Assembly (NCBI RefSeq): GCF_013359685.1
Contig: NZ_JABFMV010000021.1
Coordinates: 1 to 42,252, forward strand
DNA length: 42,252 nt
Direction: 5' to 3'
DNA from: Leifsonia sp. C5G2
GTDB taxonomy: Bacteria > Actinomycetota > Actinomycetes > Actinomycetales > Microbacteriaceae
Shown here: positions 1 through 9,123 of the stretch, in pieces
How positions within the stretch are numbered: the first letter of the stretch is position 1
Layout of the letters: each line of letters opens with the position of its first letter
The notes under the pieces: model-generated
Database searches by the model: none
What the model saw: the letters and a program-made list of their open reading frames with translations, nothing else
What the model was told of the DNA's origin: nothing
Position numbers and translations under genes: made by a program

Positions 1-716
1 ACATCCTGAAGTTCAAGTACATCGTCAAGAACACGGCGAACGAGTGGGGCAAGACCGCCACCTTCATGCCGAAGCCGCTCTTCGGCGACAACGGCTCGGG
101 CATGCACACCCACCAGTCGCTGTGGAACGACGGCAAGCCGCTCTTCTACGACGAGGCCGGCTACGGCGGCCTCTCCGACATCGCCCGCTGGTACATCGGC
201 GGCCTGCTCAAGCACGCCCCCGCCGTCCTGGCCTTCACGAACCCGACGGTGAACTCGTTCCACCGCCTGGTCCCGGGCTTCGAGGCGCCGGTCAACCTGG
301 TGTACTCGGCGGGCAACCGCTCGGCGTCCATCCGCATCCCGATCACGGGCTCCAACCCGAAGGCCAAGCGCATCGAGTTCCGCGCGCCGGACGCCTCCGG
401 CAACCCGTACCTCGCGTTCGCCGCCCAGCTGATGGCCGGCCTCGACGGCATCAAGAACCGCATCGAGCCGCACGAGCCGGTCGACAAGGACCTCTACGAG
501 CTCCCGCCGGAGGAGGCCCGCAACATCCCGCAGGTCCCGGCGTCGCTGGGCGAGGCGCTCGACGCGCTGGAGGCCGACCACGACTTCCTGATCGCAGGCG
601 GCGTGTTCACCCCGGAGCTCATCGAGACCTGGATCGAGTACAAGCGCGAGAAGGAGATCAAGCCCCTCGCGCAGCGTCCCCACCCGTTCGAGTACGAGCT
701 CTATTACGGCCTCTGA
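1..716 (+). CDS. glnA: Glutamine synthetase type I, C-terminal part (5' end outside window)
   Basis: ATP-dependent ligation of ammonia to glutamate in the cytoplasm; the central nitrogen-assimilation enzyme. The reading frame is open from base 3 and gives about 237 residues, roughly the C-terminal half of a family that is usually about 470 residues. Visible family motifs are [19 protein letters not shown] (ATP and metal-binding region), the NRSASIRIP glutamate-binding loop, and RIEFRAPD. The segment [11 protein letters not shown] contains the Tyr that GlnE adenylylates in type I-beta enzymes, so post-translational control is likely. The gene ends at TGA 714-716 and is followed by strong hairpins. 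It looks like an ordinary housekeeping gene bordering the fluoride island. Confidence 0.97.
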   Translation, partial: ILKFKYIVKNTANEWGKTATFMPKPLFGDNGSGMHTHQSLWNDGKPLFYDEAGYGGLSDIARWYIGGLLKHAPAVLAFTNPTVNSFHRLVPGFEAPVNLVYSAGNRSASIRIPITGSNPKAKRIEFRAPDASGNPYLAFAAQLMAGLDGIKNRIEPHEPVDKDLYELPPEEARNIPQVPASLGEALDALEADHDFLIAGGVFTPELIETWIEYKREKEIKPLAQRPHPFEYELYYGL

Positions 717-739
717 AATGACGGCCGCCATCACGACTT

Positions 740-811
740 CTGCCGGAGTACCGGCAGAGCCAGAACGCTCCCGCGCCGCTATGGGTTCGTCCACGGGCCC
801 GGCGCGGGAGC
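740..811 (+). terminator. Two hairpins after glnA
   Basis: CTGCCGG-AGTA-CCGGCAG (740-757) is a perfect 7-bp stem. It is followed by a 12-bp perfect stem, GCTCCCGCGCCG (767-778) with CGGCGCGGGAGC (800-811). There is no T run, as is common for high-GC actinobacterial terminators. It probably ends the glnA transcript. Confidence 0.65.
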
Positions 812-813
812 CA

Positions 814-848
814 GAGGGGGAACGTCCTTCGCCGAGGCGTTCCCCCTC
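814..848 (+). terminator. Strong hairpin in front of the MFS gene
   Basis: GAGGGGGAACG (814-824) pairs perfectly with CGTTCCCCCTC (838-848), 11 bp around a 13-nt loop. It lies 15 bases before the GGAGG ribosome site of the MFS gene. It may be a second terminator or a leader structure. No fluoride aptamer signature is visible here. Confidence 0.5.
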
Positions 849-875
849 GACCTGACACCTTCGGAGGATACGCCG

Positions 876-2105
876 ATGAGCGCACCGCGTGACACGGGCA
901 CAGGGCCCGACGAACGCTGGATCACGCCGGGCGTCGTCTCGATCGGCGCGGCGAGCTTTTTCTCCGACTCCGGACACGAGATCGCCACGAGTGTGATGCC
1001 CGCATTCCTCACCAGCGTGCTTGGCGGCTCGGCAGCAGCGCTCGGCGTCATCGAAGGGATAAGCGACGCCCTCACGGGTGTCACTAAGGTCGTTGGCGGA
1101 CCGCTCGCGAACGACCCGGCCCGTCGCCGGTCGCTGGCAACGGGCGGGTACATCGTCACGGCCGTCGCGACCGCGGCGATCGGTCTGGCGACTGCCGTCT
1201 GGCAGGTGGGTGTCCTTCGCGCTTTCGCCTGGGCTGCTCGCGGGATCCGCTCCCCCGCCCGTGATTCGCTCCTGGGTTCACTTGCGAACCCGAACGCCTA
1301 CGGGAAGTCGTTCGGCATCGAGCGCGCCGGCGACAACCTCGGTGCAGTCGTCGGCCCACTCCTTGCCGCCGGCCTGGTCGCCTGGGTGGGCATTCGACCG
1401 GCGATATGGTTCGCGTTCATCCCCGGGATCCTCGCCGCCGTCGCGATCATCGTCGCCGCCAGAGAGGCCAAGCGACGCTTCGGCGATCAGACGAAGGAGC
1501 GAGTACGGCTCAATATCGCCGGGCTCCGCTCAGCAGGCCTTGGCCGCCCTTTGCTGCCGATCCTGTTGTTCGAGTGCGGCAACTTGGCGACGACCATGCT
1601 GATCCTCCGCTCGACAGATCAGCTCACTGCATTGGGCTTCGCGTCCGCCGCGTCGCTGGCGATCCTGTTCTACGCCGGCCACAACGCCATCGCCGCCGCG
1701 ATCTCCTTCATCGGCGGTGTATGGCTCGACCGCGCCGGGCCACGTATCGTGTTCGCCGCTGGTGCTGCTGCGTACGTGCTCGGCTACGCGGCGTTCTCCG
1801 TGCCCGGTGTCGGATGGGCGCTTCTTCTGCTCGGGTTCATCTTGGCCGGCGCGGGTATCGGACTCGCTGAAACGGCCGAGTCCGCCCTTGTTGCGCGTGC
1901 ACTTCCCGATCGGGTGCGCGGAACTGGTTTCGGCGTTCTCGGTGGCGTCCAGGCGATCGGCAACATCGTCGGAACCGTCGTCGCAGGCATCCTCTACACA
2001 ACACTTTCACCGACCGCAGCGTTCATCTACGCGGCCGCATGGATGCTGCTTTCTTTCGCCGCCTCGGCCTTCTTCACCAACCCCAGTTCAGAGAGGACAC
2101 CCTGA
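876..2105 (+). CDS. MFS transporter (probable efflux)
   Basis: A 409-residue integral membrane protein of the major facilitator superfamily, with about 12 hydrophobic segments. The N-terminus carries a [18 protein letters not shown] segment similar to the first-helix motif of drug/proton antiporter MFS proteins. [11 protein letters not shown] in the second half matches the conserved MFS loop motif. The ATG is preceded by GGAGG (863-867) at good spacing. The stop overlaps the pyrophosphatase start by one base (TGATG), so the two are translationally coupled. The substrate is unknown. The coupling with pyrophosphatase beside the fluoride genes suggests a stress-efflux role, but no fluoride riboswitch is visible upstream. 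Confidence 0.85.
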   Translation: MSAPRDTGTGPDERWITPGVVSIGAASFFSDSGHEIATSVMPAFLTSVLGGSAAALGVIEGISDALTGVTKVVGGPLANDPARRRSLATGGYIVTAVATAAIGLATAVWQVGVLRAFAWAARGIRSPARDSLLGSLANPNAYGKSFGIERAGDNLGAVVGPLLAAGLVAWVGIRPAIWFAFIPGILAAVAIIVAAREAKRRFGDQTKERVRLNIAGLRSAGLGRPLLPILLFECGNLATTMLILRSTDQLTALGFASAASLAILFYAGHNAIAAAISFIGGVWLDRAGPRIVFAAGAAAYVLGYAAFSVPGVGWALLLLGFILAGAGIGLAETAESALVARALPDRVRGTGFGVLGGVQAIGNIVGTVVAGILYTTLSPTAAFIYAAAWMLLSFAASAFFTNPSSERTP

Positions 2106-2596
2106 TGCAGTTCGACGTGACCATCGAGATCCCCGCAGGTAGCAACAACAAGTACGAGATCGATCACGAGACCGGTCGGCTCCGGTTGGACCGGACACTC
2201 TTCTCGTCCATGGTGTATCCGGTCGACTACGGATTCATCCCCGACACTCTCGGTGAAGACGGTGATCCTCTCGACGCGTTTGTCCTGCTCGGGGCACCGG
2301 TCGTCCCGAACGTCGATGTCGCTACACGACCTGTCGGGGTCCTGCGCATGACGGACGAGGCAGGCATCGACTGGAAGATCCTCTGCGTACCCGACGGGGA
2401 TCCCCGCTGGGCTAGCATCCAGGACGTTGCGGACGTCCCGCAGGAGCTGCTGGCCAAGATCGAGCACTTCTTCGCCCAGTACAAGGAGCTCGAGCCTGGC
2501 AAGCACGCCGACATTGCCGGCTGGGGCGGCAAAGCGGAAGCCGAGCAGATCGTCCGCGACGCACTCGCCCGCGAACGAGACCGCGTCGACCACTGA
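2105..2596 (+). CDS. ppa: Soluble inorganic pyrophosphatase (family I)
   Basis: Hydrolyses pyrophosphate to phosphate in the cytoplasm with Mg2+. The protein has 163 residues, typical for bacterial family I enzymes. It shows the Asp-rich signature GDPLDAFVL, the substrate-site segment [13 protein letters not shown], and the C-terminal [17 protein letters not shown]. The start at 2105 is chosen because the TGATG junction with the MFS stop gives a family-length N-terminus ([12 protein letters not shown]). It converges on the membrane-complex operon with only 18 bases between the stops. Family I pyrophosphatases are classically fluoride-inhibited, so a second copy in this island could be a replacement or a less sensitive isoform (inference). 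Whether the genome has another ppa cannot be seen here. Confidence 0.95.
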   Translation: MQFDVTIEIPAGSNNKYEIDHETGRLRLDRTLFSSMVYPVDYGFIPDTLGEDGDPLDAFVLLGAPVVPNVDVATRPVGVLRMTDEAGIDWKILCVPDGDPRWASIQDVADVPQELLAKIEHFFAQYKELEPGKHADIAGWGGKAEAEQIVRDALARERDRVDH

Positions 2597-2614
2597 TCCC
2601 GTCGGCGTCGGCCG

Positions 2615-4651
2615 TCAGGCCAACGCGGTCACCACGACGATGACCGCGAGCAGCGCGATCAGCATGTACGCCATGTAGGCGTCGAGCCGCCCGGACTGGA
2701 GCTTTCGTGCTGCCGCGACCACAGCACGGACCGCGGGAAGCAACGGGCGATAGAGGTAGCGCTGAACGACGTCGGTGACATCCACGACGTATCCGAGCCG
2801 GGCGGACGCAGCGGCGGGCCGGCCCCCAGACGAGCCGGCATCCGGGCTCAGCTCCCGCAGCTCATGCCGAGTCATCAAGAGGGCGGCGAGGACCTTGCGG
2901 ATCGGGTTGGCAAACCCGTAGGAGGTGTAGCCGGTGCGTCCTGGGGCCCCCTCAGATCCAGAGGTCCAAGCGGGTGTACGCCGTACCCGCCAGAATCGGC
3001 GGCCGGAGAAAACGATGGCGACGACGATGGTGATCACGACGTAGGCGGGGATCACGATCCACAGTAACGTCGGCGAGAGAGCGGAGAAGTCCGCGAACAC
3101 CGGTTGGAGAACCCACCCACCGGCCAGGGCGCCATTAGTTGTCGTCCCGGCGATCGGACGTATCCCCGCCGCGATCATCACGACCACGAGCGGAGCCACG
3201 GCGGCGACTCCGAGACAGGCAGCAGCCAACAGGCCCGTCGCCGCCCGATGGGTCCACGACCGTTCAGCCTCGCGATGAGCGGGCCGAGGGTTCGCGGGCT
3301 TGCCGAACGCAGTGAGCCCGACCAGGCGTACGAAGGCAATCCCGGAGACACCGATCGTGAGGGCGACAAGGATGCCGCAGACCGCCATGCACAGCTGCAG
3401 CGGCAACTGCCCGACCCGAAACTGCTGCATCAGCGCCTCCAGGGTCATCCACTCGGAGGCGAACCCGGCTGTCAGCGGCATTCCGGCGAGGGTGAGTCCA
3501 CCGACGACGAGCCCGACGCCAGTGAATGGCAATGTCCGTGCTACACCGCGAAGTTGGTCGAGGTCGGTGGTGCCGAGCCCCACCTCCACGGCGTTCGCGC
3601 TGATGAACAACAGCGACTTCGCCGCGGCGTGCGTGATCACCTGGAGCGTGCCGGCCAAGAGGCCCACCGCCACCAGCTGCTTCGACCCGATCGTTTCGCC
3701 GACCAGCGCCACCGCGAAACCCGCACCGATCACCCCTGCGTTCTCGACGCTCGACCAGGCGATCAGGCCGCGCAGGTCCGCGTGGACGGCGGCGTGGGCG
3801 ATTCCGAGGATGGCCGACACCCCGGCGAGCAGGAGGACGGCGCAGGTCAGCCAGGTCGGTGGGGCGCCGAGGACGTCGAGTGTCCTCCACAGCCCGTAGA
3901 AGCCGGCGTTCACAGCCATGCCGGCCAGCAGCGCGCGGACAGGACCTGGAGCGGCCGAGTAGCTCGGCGGCAGCCAAACGTGGGCAGGGACGAGTCCCAC
4001 TTTCACCGCAAATCCTGCGAGCAGGAGCGTGTAGCCGAGCGCCGTCCACGCGCCCGGATGCCGGCCGAGCTCGGACAGGGCGATCGAACCGGATTGCGCG
4101 GCGAGGACGCCGCCACCGAGGAGGAGCAGCGCACCGCTGGTCTTGCTGAATCCGGCGGCGAGAACAGCTGCTCGCCCCCGCCCTGCCCTCCTGCGGTCGT
4201 AGCCGACGGCCAGATAGAAGGAGAAGCCCAGCAGCTCCCACCCGGCGAGAAGCGTGAACAGGTCGTTCGCGGTCAGCACCAGCCCGACGGCGAGCCCGAC
4301 GAGCGCGGCCGCCGAGCCAAGCCGCGGTCTGGATGCTCCACCGCGGGTGAGGCCAACCAGAAAGGCAGGGACTGCGACGCCGAAGGTGATCACGAGGAAC
4401 AACCCGGTCAATGAGTCGACATGGAGCCCGATCGCGCCGAGTGGCGGGGACGACTCGAGCGTGGTGGACTCGCCGGTTCCGGCAAGTGCACGGGCGCCGA
4501 CGACGACAAGCAGCAGGGAAGCCAGGACGGAGAGCGTCCAGGACGTCGCCGCGGCGATGCGCGACCAGCGCCGAGCGTCGGAGTCCACGCGGAGCGCCAG
4601 CCAGCCGACGGCACCGGCGGCGAGGAAGAGTAGGAGACCGAGCACCGTCAT
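2615..4651 (-). CDS. hyfB: NuoL/HyfB-like proton-conducting membrane subunit
   Basis: A 678-residue polytopic membrane protein of the Nuo/Mrp antiporter-like family, close in length to E. coli HyfB. Family features include WELLGFSFYLAVGYD, KVGLVPAHVWLPPSYSAAPGP with the conserved channel Lys, and HAAAKSLLFISANAV with a second conserved Lys. A long C-terminal extension ends in a final hydrophobic helix. The start at 4651 overlaps the stop of the upstream gene by four bases (ATGA); the frame stays open further upstream but lacks family sequence there. It is the last gene of the operon led by the minus-strand fluoride riboswitch. The predicted role is ion or proton translocation by the hydrogenase-related complex. 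Confidence 0.9.
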   Translation of the reverse strand: MTVLGLLLFLAAGAVGWLALRVDSDARRWSRIAAATSWTLSVLASLLLVVVGARALAGTGESTTLESSPPLGAIGLHVDSLTGLFLVITFGVAVPAFLVGLTRGGASRPRLGSAAALVGLAVGLVLTANDLFTLLAGWELLGFSFYLAVGYDRRRAGRGRAAVLAAGFSKTSGALLLLGGGVLAAQSGSIALSELGRHPGAWTALGYTLLLAGFAVKVGLVPAHVWLPPSYSAAPGPVRALLAGMAVNAGFYGLWRTLDVLGAPPTWLTCAVLLLAGVSAILGIAHAAVHADLRGLIAWSSVENAGVIGAGFAVALVGETIGSKQLVAVGLLAGTLQVITHAAAKSLLFISANAVEVGLGTTDLDQLRGVARTLPFTGVGLVVGGLTLAGMPLTAGFASEWMTLEALMQQFRVGQLPLQLCMAVCGILVALTIGVSGIAFVRLVGLTAFGKPANPRPAHREAERSWTHRAATGLLAAACLGVAAVAPLVVVMIAAGIRPIAGTTTNGALAGGWVLQPVFADFSALSPTLLWIVIPAYVVITIVVAIVFSGRRFWRVRRTPAWTSGSEGAPGRTGYTSYGFANPIRKVLAALLMTRHELRELSPDAGSSGGRPAAASARLGYVVDVTDVVQRYLYRPLLPAVRAVVAAARKLQSGRLDAYMAYMLIALLAVIVVVTALA

Positions 4652-5442
4652 CGTCGCGTCTCCTTCCGGGCGGGCAGCCGGTCGAGGGCGAGCAGGATCC
4701 CGTGCAGGATCGCGAACGGGGAGGCCGGCGAGCCGGGCACCCACACGTCGACGTCGAGGAGGCCGCCGATGCCGCCGGACGTGGCGTACCCGCTGCCGAC
4801 GATCCCGCCGCTGATGGCATCCACCCCGGTAGCGATCACGACGGTCGGGGTCGGCATGGCCTCCAGGGTGGTGAGGAGCGCGTCGGTCATCCCGTGGGCG
4901 CCGAGCCCGGTGACGAGGAGGATGTCGGCGTGACGCGGGCTGGCGGTGAAGAACAGGCCGAGGCGGTGGAGATCGTAGACGGGGTTGGTGAGCGCCTGCA
5001 CCTCCCACTCGTCCGACCCGTCCGAGCCGGTGTCGACGTGGCGCAGGTGCACGGATTGGCGCAGCCGCCGCACCCGGGCGGCGAGCTCGGCGCGAACGGC
5101 ACGGAGAGCGTCCTCGGTCTCGGCGGGTTCGCCGACGACGATGCTGCGACGGGTGAGATCGGCGACGTCGGAGCCCTCCCGCCACGCGAAGGTGTGCGGC
5201 GCGATGAGCGGGCACCGGCCGCAGAGGATGCACCGGCCGCGGTCGAGTCGCAGCCTCCCGTCGTCCCCGCGGTAGATGGCTTCGGTGGGGCACGCATCGA
5301 TGGCGCGATCCGTGTCCCGGTCGTCCGCCTCGGCCGAGGTGATGTCGATGGTGCCTGCGAACCCGTCACCGTATTCGTCTGGTCGTTGCGGCCAACGGGT
5401 GGTGATCACTCCGTCGCGGAGTCCTCGTGTTGCCCACGGCAT
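4648..5442 (-). CDS. Ferredoxin-NuoB/HyfI-like fusion lacking the proximal cluster cysteines
   Basis: 264 residues. Residues about 45-85 are a ferredoxin-like domain. Its first motif is reduced to DACP (Cys51), while the second keeps CILCGRC (Cys71, 74, 77). In 2[4Fe-4S] ferredoxins these four residues bind one cluster, so one cluster is plausible and the other is lost. Residues about 130-255 match the small subunit of group 4 hydrogenases (NuoB/HycG/HyfI): NPVYDLHRLGLFFTASPRHA, LLVTG, SGGI, VPGSPASPFAILHG. By family alignment from memory, the four ligands of the proximal [4Fe-4S] cluster are replaced by Asp141, Asp144, Asp208 and Ser238. It starts directly after the large-subunit stop and overlaps the next gene by ATGA. 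It cannot be a normal electron-transfer subunit at that site. Confidence 0.88.
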   Translation of the reverse strand: MPWATRGLRDGVITTRWPQRPDEYGDGFAGTIDITSAEADDRDTDRAIDACPTEAIYRGDDGRLRLDRGRCILCGRCPLIAPHTFAWREGSDVADLTRRSIVVGEPAETEDALRAVRAELAARVRRLRQSVHLRHVDTGSDGSDEWEVQALTNPVYDLHRLGLFFTASPRHADILLVTGLGAHGMTDALLTTLEAMPTPTVVIATGVDAISGGIVGSGYATSGGIGGLLDVDVWVPGSPASPFAILHGILLALDRLPARKETRR

Positions 5443-6936
5443 CTACATCGCCACCCCTGCTGCGCTGAGTCCGAAGCTGAACTCGTTGAAGGCGAAGTCG
5501 GTCAATACGTCGCCATTGAACACGTCGTGCAAGAGGACCAGGTTGTGCAGGGATGGCGTGCGGGCGAAGCAGCGCACGATCCGGCCTTCCTGCAGTTCGG
5601 TGACGTAGACGATCTCGCCGTGCGGGCCTTCGGACCAGCCGACCGCCGTCCCCGTGGCGGCGGGGACGTGCGCCCGGGAGCTCTCGCCGGCGACCTCCCG
5701 CAGCGCCGAGCAGGCACGCTCTACGAGGACGACCGAAGTCTCGATCTCAGACCAGCGGACTCGTGTTCGGGCGAGGACATCGGCGGTCTTCTCGACGGCG
5801 GGCTCCAGCCCCTCCACGAGAAGGCCGTAGGCATCGGTGGGCCTGCTCCACCGGTTGTCGTCGATGACTCCGCTTCCTCTGCCGACCGGGCCGAGCGCGC
5901 CCCACTCGCGCGCACGTGCCGGGTCCAGTCGGCCGGTTCCGCGGAGCCTGTCGAGGAAAGACGGTGTCTTCATAGCGAGCGCCGCATCCGGCCGGATGCG
6001 CTCCCTCAGCACACGCACCGCGTCCAGGATCTCGTCCGGGCTGAGTGCGAGCGGGCGCGCGATTCCACCGGGGACCACGAAGGAGCGTCCGAACCGGCTG
6101 CCGGTCAGTGCGCTCATCAACCGCAAGGTGGATTCCTTGTGCCAGGCGAACCGTGCGTTCGCGACCGCGAGCCCGGCCGCTTCGGCGAGCTTCATGGCCA
6201 CGTCGAGGTGGTTGGCGATCCGTTCGACCTCGGCGACGACGACCCGCGAGAGCTGTGCCCGCAGCGGAGGGATCGTGCCGGTGAGCGCCTCGACTGAATG
6301 CACGTACGCCGACGCATGGGTGGCCGAGGCGATTCCTTCGACGCGTTCGGCGACGAGGACGCCGTCGTCGATGCTGCGACCCTCGAACGCCTTCGCGATG
6401 CCGCGGTGCTTGTAGTGCGGCCGGATGTTCAACCGCGGGATGTCCTCTCCGGGCGTCTCGACGAGGTACTCGATCGACTCGGCGACACCCGAGCGGACCG
6501 GGCCGTAGGCGATCGTGAACAACCCGCGACCCTCCACCTCGACTGGGCCCGGCGGTGTAGCGGTGCGAACGGCGGATTCCTCCAGGTGCGCACCGTTCTG
6601 TCCCGGCCGTGGCCGCAGAGAGCCCTCCGCGATCGGCAACAACAGTGGGTCGAGCCGGGGGTGCCCGACCGGAACGACCCCGGACAGATCCGCCGCGGCG
6701 CGCTCGTACCAGAACGCGCTCGGCACCACCGGGGTCAGCGCGGGATAGCGCAGACCGTCACCCTCGTCGACCACGTCGATCGAGCGGAGCTCGAACCCGC
6801 CGTCCACCGCCAGCAGCACGGTCAACCGGCAGCCGCCGGCGGTCGCGGTGCCGAACAGGCCGGCGAAGCGTGCGCCATCCTCGATGCTGTCGCGGATCGC
6901 GTCCCGCCACTGCTCTGCCAGCCGGACGTCGCTCAT
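5443..6936 (-). CDS. hyfG: HyfG/HycE-like large subunit without NiFe ligands
   Basis: 497 residues: an N-terminal NuoC-like part (about 1-130) fused to a NuoD/hydrogenase large-subunit-like part, as in HycE and HyfG. Family segments are RPHYKHRGIAKAFEGR, the following ERVEGIASATHASAYVHSVEAL, and QLSRVVVAEVERIANHLDVA. The first NiFe motif RxCGxC reads RVEGIA, so both cysteines are replaced (Glu200, Ala203). The C-terminus has no CxxC (it ends FNEFSFGLSAAGVAM). No hydrogenase activity is therefore expected. The protein belongs with 'energy-converting hydrogenase-related' complexes. The start overlaps the preceding hyfF stop (ATGA). Confidence 0.9.
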   Translation of the reverse strand: MSDVRLAEQWRDAIRDSIEDGARFAGLFGTATAGGCRLTVLLAVDGGFELRSIDVVDEGDGLRYPALTPVVPSAFWYERAAADLSGVVPVGHPRLDPLLLPIAEGSLRPRPGQNGAHLEESAVRTATPPGPVEVEGRGLFTIAYGPVRSGVAESIEYLVETPGEDIPRLNIRPHYKHRGIAKAFEGRSIDDGVLVAERVEGIASATHASAYVHSVEALTGTIPPLRAQLSRVVVAEVERIANHLDVAMKLAEAAGLAVANARFAWHKESTLRLMSALTGSRFGRSFVVPGGIARPLALSPDEILDAVRVLRERIRPDAALAMKTPSFLDRLRGTGRLDPARAREWGALGPVGRGSGVIDDNRWSRPTDAYGLLVEGLEPAVEKTADVLARTRVRWSEIETSVVLVERACSALREVAGESSRAHVPAATGTAVGWSEGPHGEIVYVTELQEGRIVRCFARTPSLHNLVLLHDVFNGDVLTDFAFNEFSFGLSAAGVAM

Positions 6937-8429
6937 CGCCCCACCCCCAACTGCTGCGCTCCCGCGTTCAACAGCGCCGACAATGCGTCCGGAGGGTGCA
7001 CGCCGAGCCAGAGCAGCGCCACCATCGCCACGACGACGGGGACCACCATCCACATACTCGGCTCGCCGCGAGTGGGAAGCGGCTCGCCGTCGCGAGCGGG
7101 ACGGAACAGCATCCGCGTCACCGCCATGGAGAGCCCGAAGAACGCGAACGTGACCAGCAGCACCAGCGCCGCCGCGCCCGCGGTTTTCGCGCCCTGGAGG
7201 CCCCCGATGACGATCTGGAACTCGCTGCGGAAGATGCTGAACGGCGGGAGCGCGCAGAGCGCGAAGATCGCCAGCAGGAACAGCGGCGCCGACCAGGGCA
7301 GCACCCCGAGGCCGTCCCGGATACGGCGCAGCTCTTTGGTCCGGTACGTGTGGACGAACACCCCGGCGCCCATGAACGCCGCGCCCTTGCCGAGCGCGTG
7401 ACCCAGGACATGCAGTAGCACCCCGGCGAAGGCGAGGGGGGTGCCGAAGCTGACGCCGATCGCGAGGATACCCATGTGCTCGATGCTGGAGTACGCGAGC
7501 ATCCGTTTGAGGTTCTTCTGGTCGAACAGGTACAGCGCGGCCAGCAGCAGCGAGAGCACGCCGAAGATCAGCAGCATCGTCTGCGGGAACGTTGGCCCGA
7601 GCGCGGCGACGGCGACCTGGAAGTAGCGCACGATCGCGTAGAAGCTGGTCGCCAGGAGTGCTCCGGAGAGCAGCGCGGACACCGGGGTCGGCGCCTCCGA
7701 GTGCGCGTCGGGCAGCCAGGTGTGCACCGGGAAGAGGCCCACTTTGGTGCCGTACCCGACAACCGCGAGGGCGAACGCGAATTGCACCGGCGTCGAGGGA
7801 AGGTGCTTCGCCGCGTCCAGGAGCGGTGCGAAGGCGAGATCGTAGGAGGAGCCGAGGGCGGTGGCGCCGGCGTAGTAGAGCATGATCGTGGCCAGCAGTG
7901 CGATGCCGAGCCCGGAGGATGCGATGAGGACGTACTTCCACGCGGCTTCTGCCGCCTCGTCGGTGTTGTCGAGCGCGACAAGCAGAGCCGAGACGACCGT
8001 CGTGATCTCCACGGCGATCCAGAGCAGCGCGAGGCCGTTGACGAGAGGTGCGCAGATCATCGACCAGGCGAAGATGTTGAAGCCCGCGTAGAACCGGGCC
8101 GAGTAGCGCCGGAAGCTGCGGTCGACGCCGACGCTGGAGGAGGCGGCGGCGCGGGCTCGGTCGCCGAAGTAGCCGACGGCGTAGATGCTGGTCAGCGCGA
8201 ATAGCGAGGTGGTGGCCAGGAGGAACACACAGCCGACCGCGTCCAGGCGCAGATACCCAGTGACCTCGACCGTCCCGGTCGTCGCCGCAGGGACCAGCGC
8301 GATCGAGAGCGCCATGCAGACGACGGCGACCGCCACCGTCAGGGCGCGCGCGACGCGATACGACGCCACGAACGAGATGATCGCCGCACCCAGCGGCATC
8401 GTGACGAGGAGGATCAGCAATGTCGACAT
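6933..8429 (-). CDS. hyfF: NuoM/NuoN/HyfF-like membrane subunit
   Basis: A 498-residue polytopic membrane protein with about 13-14 helices, of the proton-conducting antiporter family. Diagnostic segments are GYGTKVGLFPVHTWLPDAHSEAPTPVSALLSG, with the conserved KxGxxPxHxWLPxAH signature and channel Lys, and FDQKNLKRMLAYSSIEHMG, as in HyfF and NuoM/N. The length is close to E. coli HyfF. Its stop is one base before the large-subunit start codon context (ATGA overlap) and its ATG lies one base from the hyfE stop. It is the second putative ion-pumping subunit of the complex after HyfB. Confidence 0.92.
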   Translation of the reverse strand: MSTLLILLVTMPLGAAIISFVASYRVARALTVAVAVVCMALSIALVPAATTGTVEVTGYLRLDAVGCVFLLATTSLFALTSIYAVGYFGDRARAAASSSVGVDRSFRRYSARFYAGFNIFAWSMICAPLVNGLALLWIAVEITTVVSALLVALDNTDEAAEAAWKYVLIASSGLGIALLATIMLYYAGATALGSSYDLAFAPLLDAAKHLPSTPVQFAFALAVVGYGTKVGLFPVHTWLPDAHSEAPTPVSALLSGALLATSFYAIVRYFQVAVAALGPTFPQTMLLIFGVLSLLLAALYLFDQKNLKRMLAYSSIEHMGILAIGVSFGTPLAFAGVLLHVLGHALGKGAAFMGAGVFVHTYRTKELRRIRDGLGVLPWSAPLFLLAIFALCALPPFSIFRSEFQIVIGGLQGAKTAGAAALVLLVTFAFFGLSMAVTRMLFRPARDGEPLPTRGEPSMWMVVPVVVAMVALLWLGVHPPDALSALLNAGAQQLGVGR

Positions 8430-8430
8430 C

Positions 8431-9123
8431 TCAGCCTCGCAACCGGTCGAGCGGGATGGTGGACAGCGTGTTCGACCGGCCGTGATGGATGCGGATGAGC
8501 ACCCCGAAGACGACGACGGCGACGAGTAGGTCGAACAGAAACGCGACTTCGAGGATGAGCGGCAGCCCGGCCGCGACGACGAGACTCGCCATAGAGACCC
8601 CGTTCTCGAGCGAGAAGAACCCGATGGCCTGGCTGACCACGTCCCTCCGCAGGATCATCAGCACGAACGAGACCAGTACGACGGCCATCGACAGGCTCAA
8701 TGCTGTCGACGGGAGTACCGGTGAGTCGATGTGAAGTGCCCCGACAGCGAAGAACCCGAACGCTGCCACGATGAGCGCGATCACCACCTCGCTGGCCACA
8801 CCGACCGCGCCGCTTCCGGCGATCTCGGTTCCGGAGCGGCGCAGCTGCCGGAGCATCACCAGCGGGACGATCACCACCTTCAGCGCGAAAGAGATCGCGG
8901 CCAACGCGTAGAGTTCGGGGATGCCACGGCCGGCAGCCACCACGAAGGCGAGCACGCTGACGGCGGCCGACTGCATGGCGTATAGCCCCACCTGGGAGCG
9001 CAGCATCGCCGCGCGCAACATCCCGAATTCGAGCAGCAGGACGATCACGGCGACCGTGTTCGCGGTGCCCTCGTATACGCTCGGCACGCTCTGCGCCGCA
9101 GCCGTCGCGGACAGGGACAGCAT
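8431..9123 (-). CDS. hyfE: HyfE-like membrane subunit
   Basis: A 230-residue membrane protein with about seven helices. The segment SQAIGFFSLENGVSMAS followed by a hydrophobic helix resembles HyfE (related to NuoK/MrpC), and the length is close to E. coli HyfE. The ATG at 9123 overlaps the hyfC stop by one base (TGATG); an open extension upstream runs over hyfC sequence and is rejected. It probably links the NuoH-like base of the complex to the two antiporter-like arms. Confidence 0.88.
   Translation of the reverse strand: MLSLSATAAAQSVPSVYEGTANTVAVIVLLLEFGMLRAAMLRSQVGLYAMQSAAVSVLAFVVAAGRGIPELYALAAISFALKVVIVPLVMLRQLRRSGTEIAGSGAVGVASEVVIALIVAAFGFFAVGALHIDSPVLPSTALSLSMAVVLVSFVLMILRRDVVSQAIGFFSLENGVSMASLVVAAGLPLILEVAFLFDLLVAVVVFGVLIRIHHGRSNTLSTIPLDRLRG

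Noticed and set aside
717-875. A fourth fluoride riboswitch before the MFS-pyrophosphatase pair
   Set aside because: Only hairpins are present. The 8-nt loop and the 3' pseudoknot strand of the aptamer are missing.
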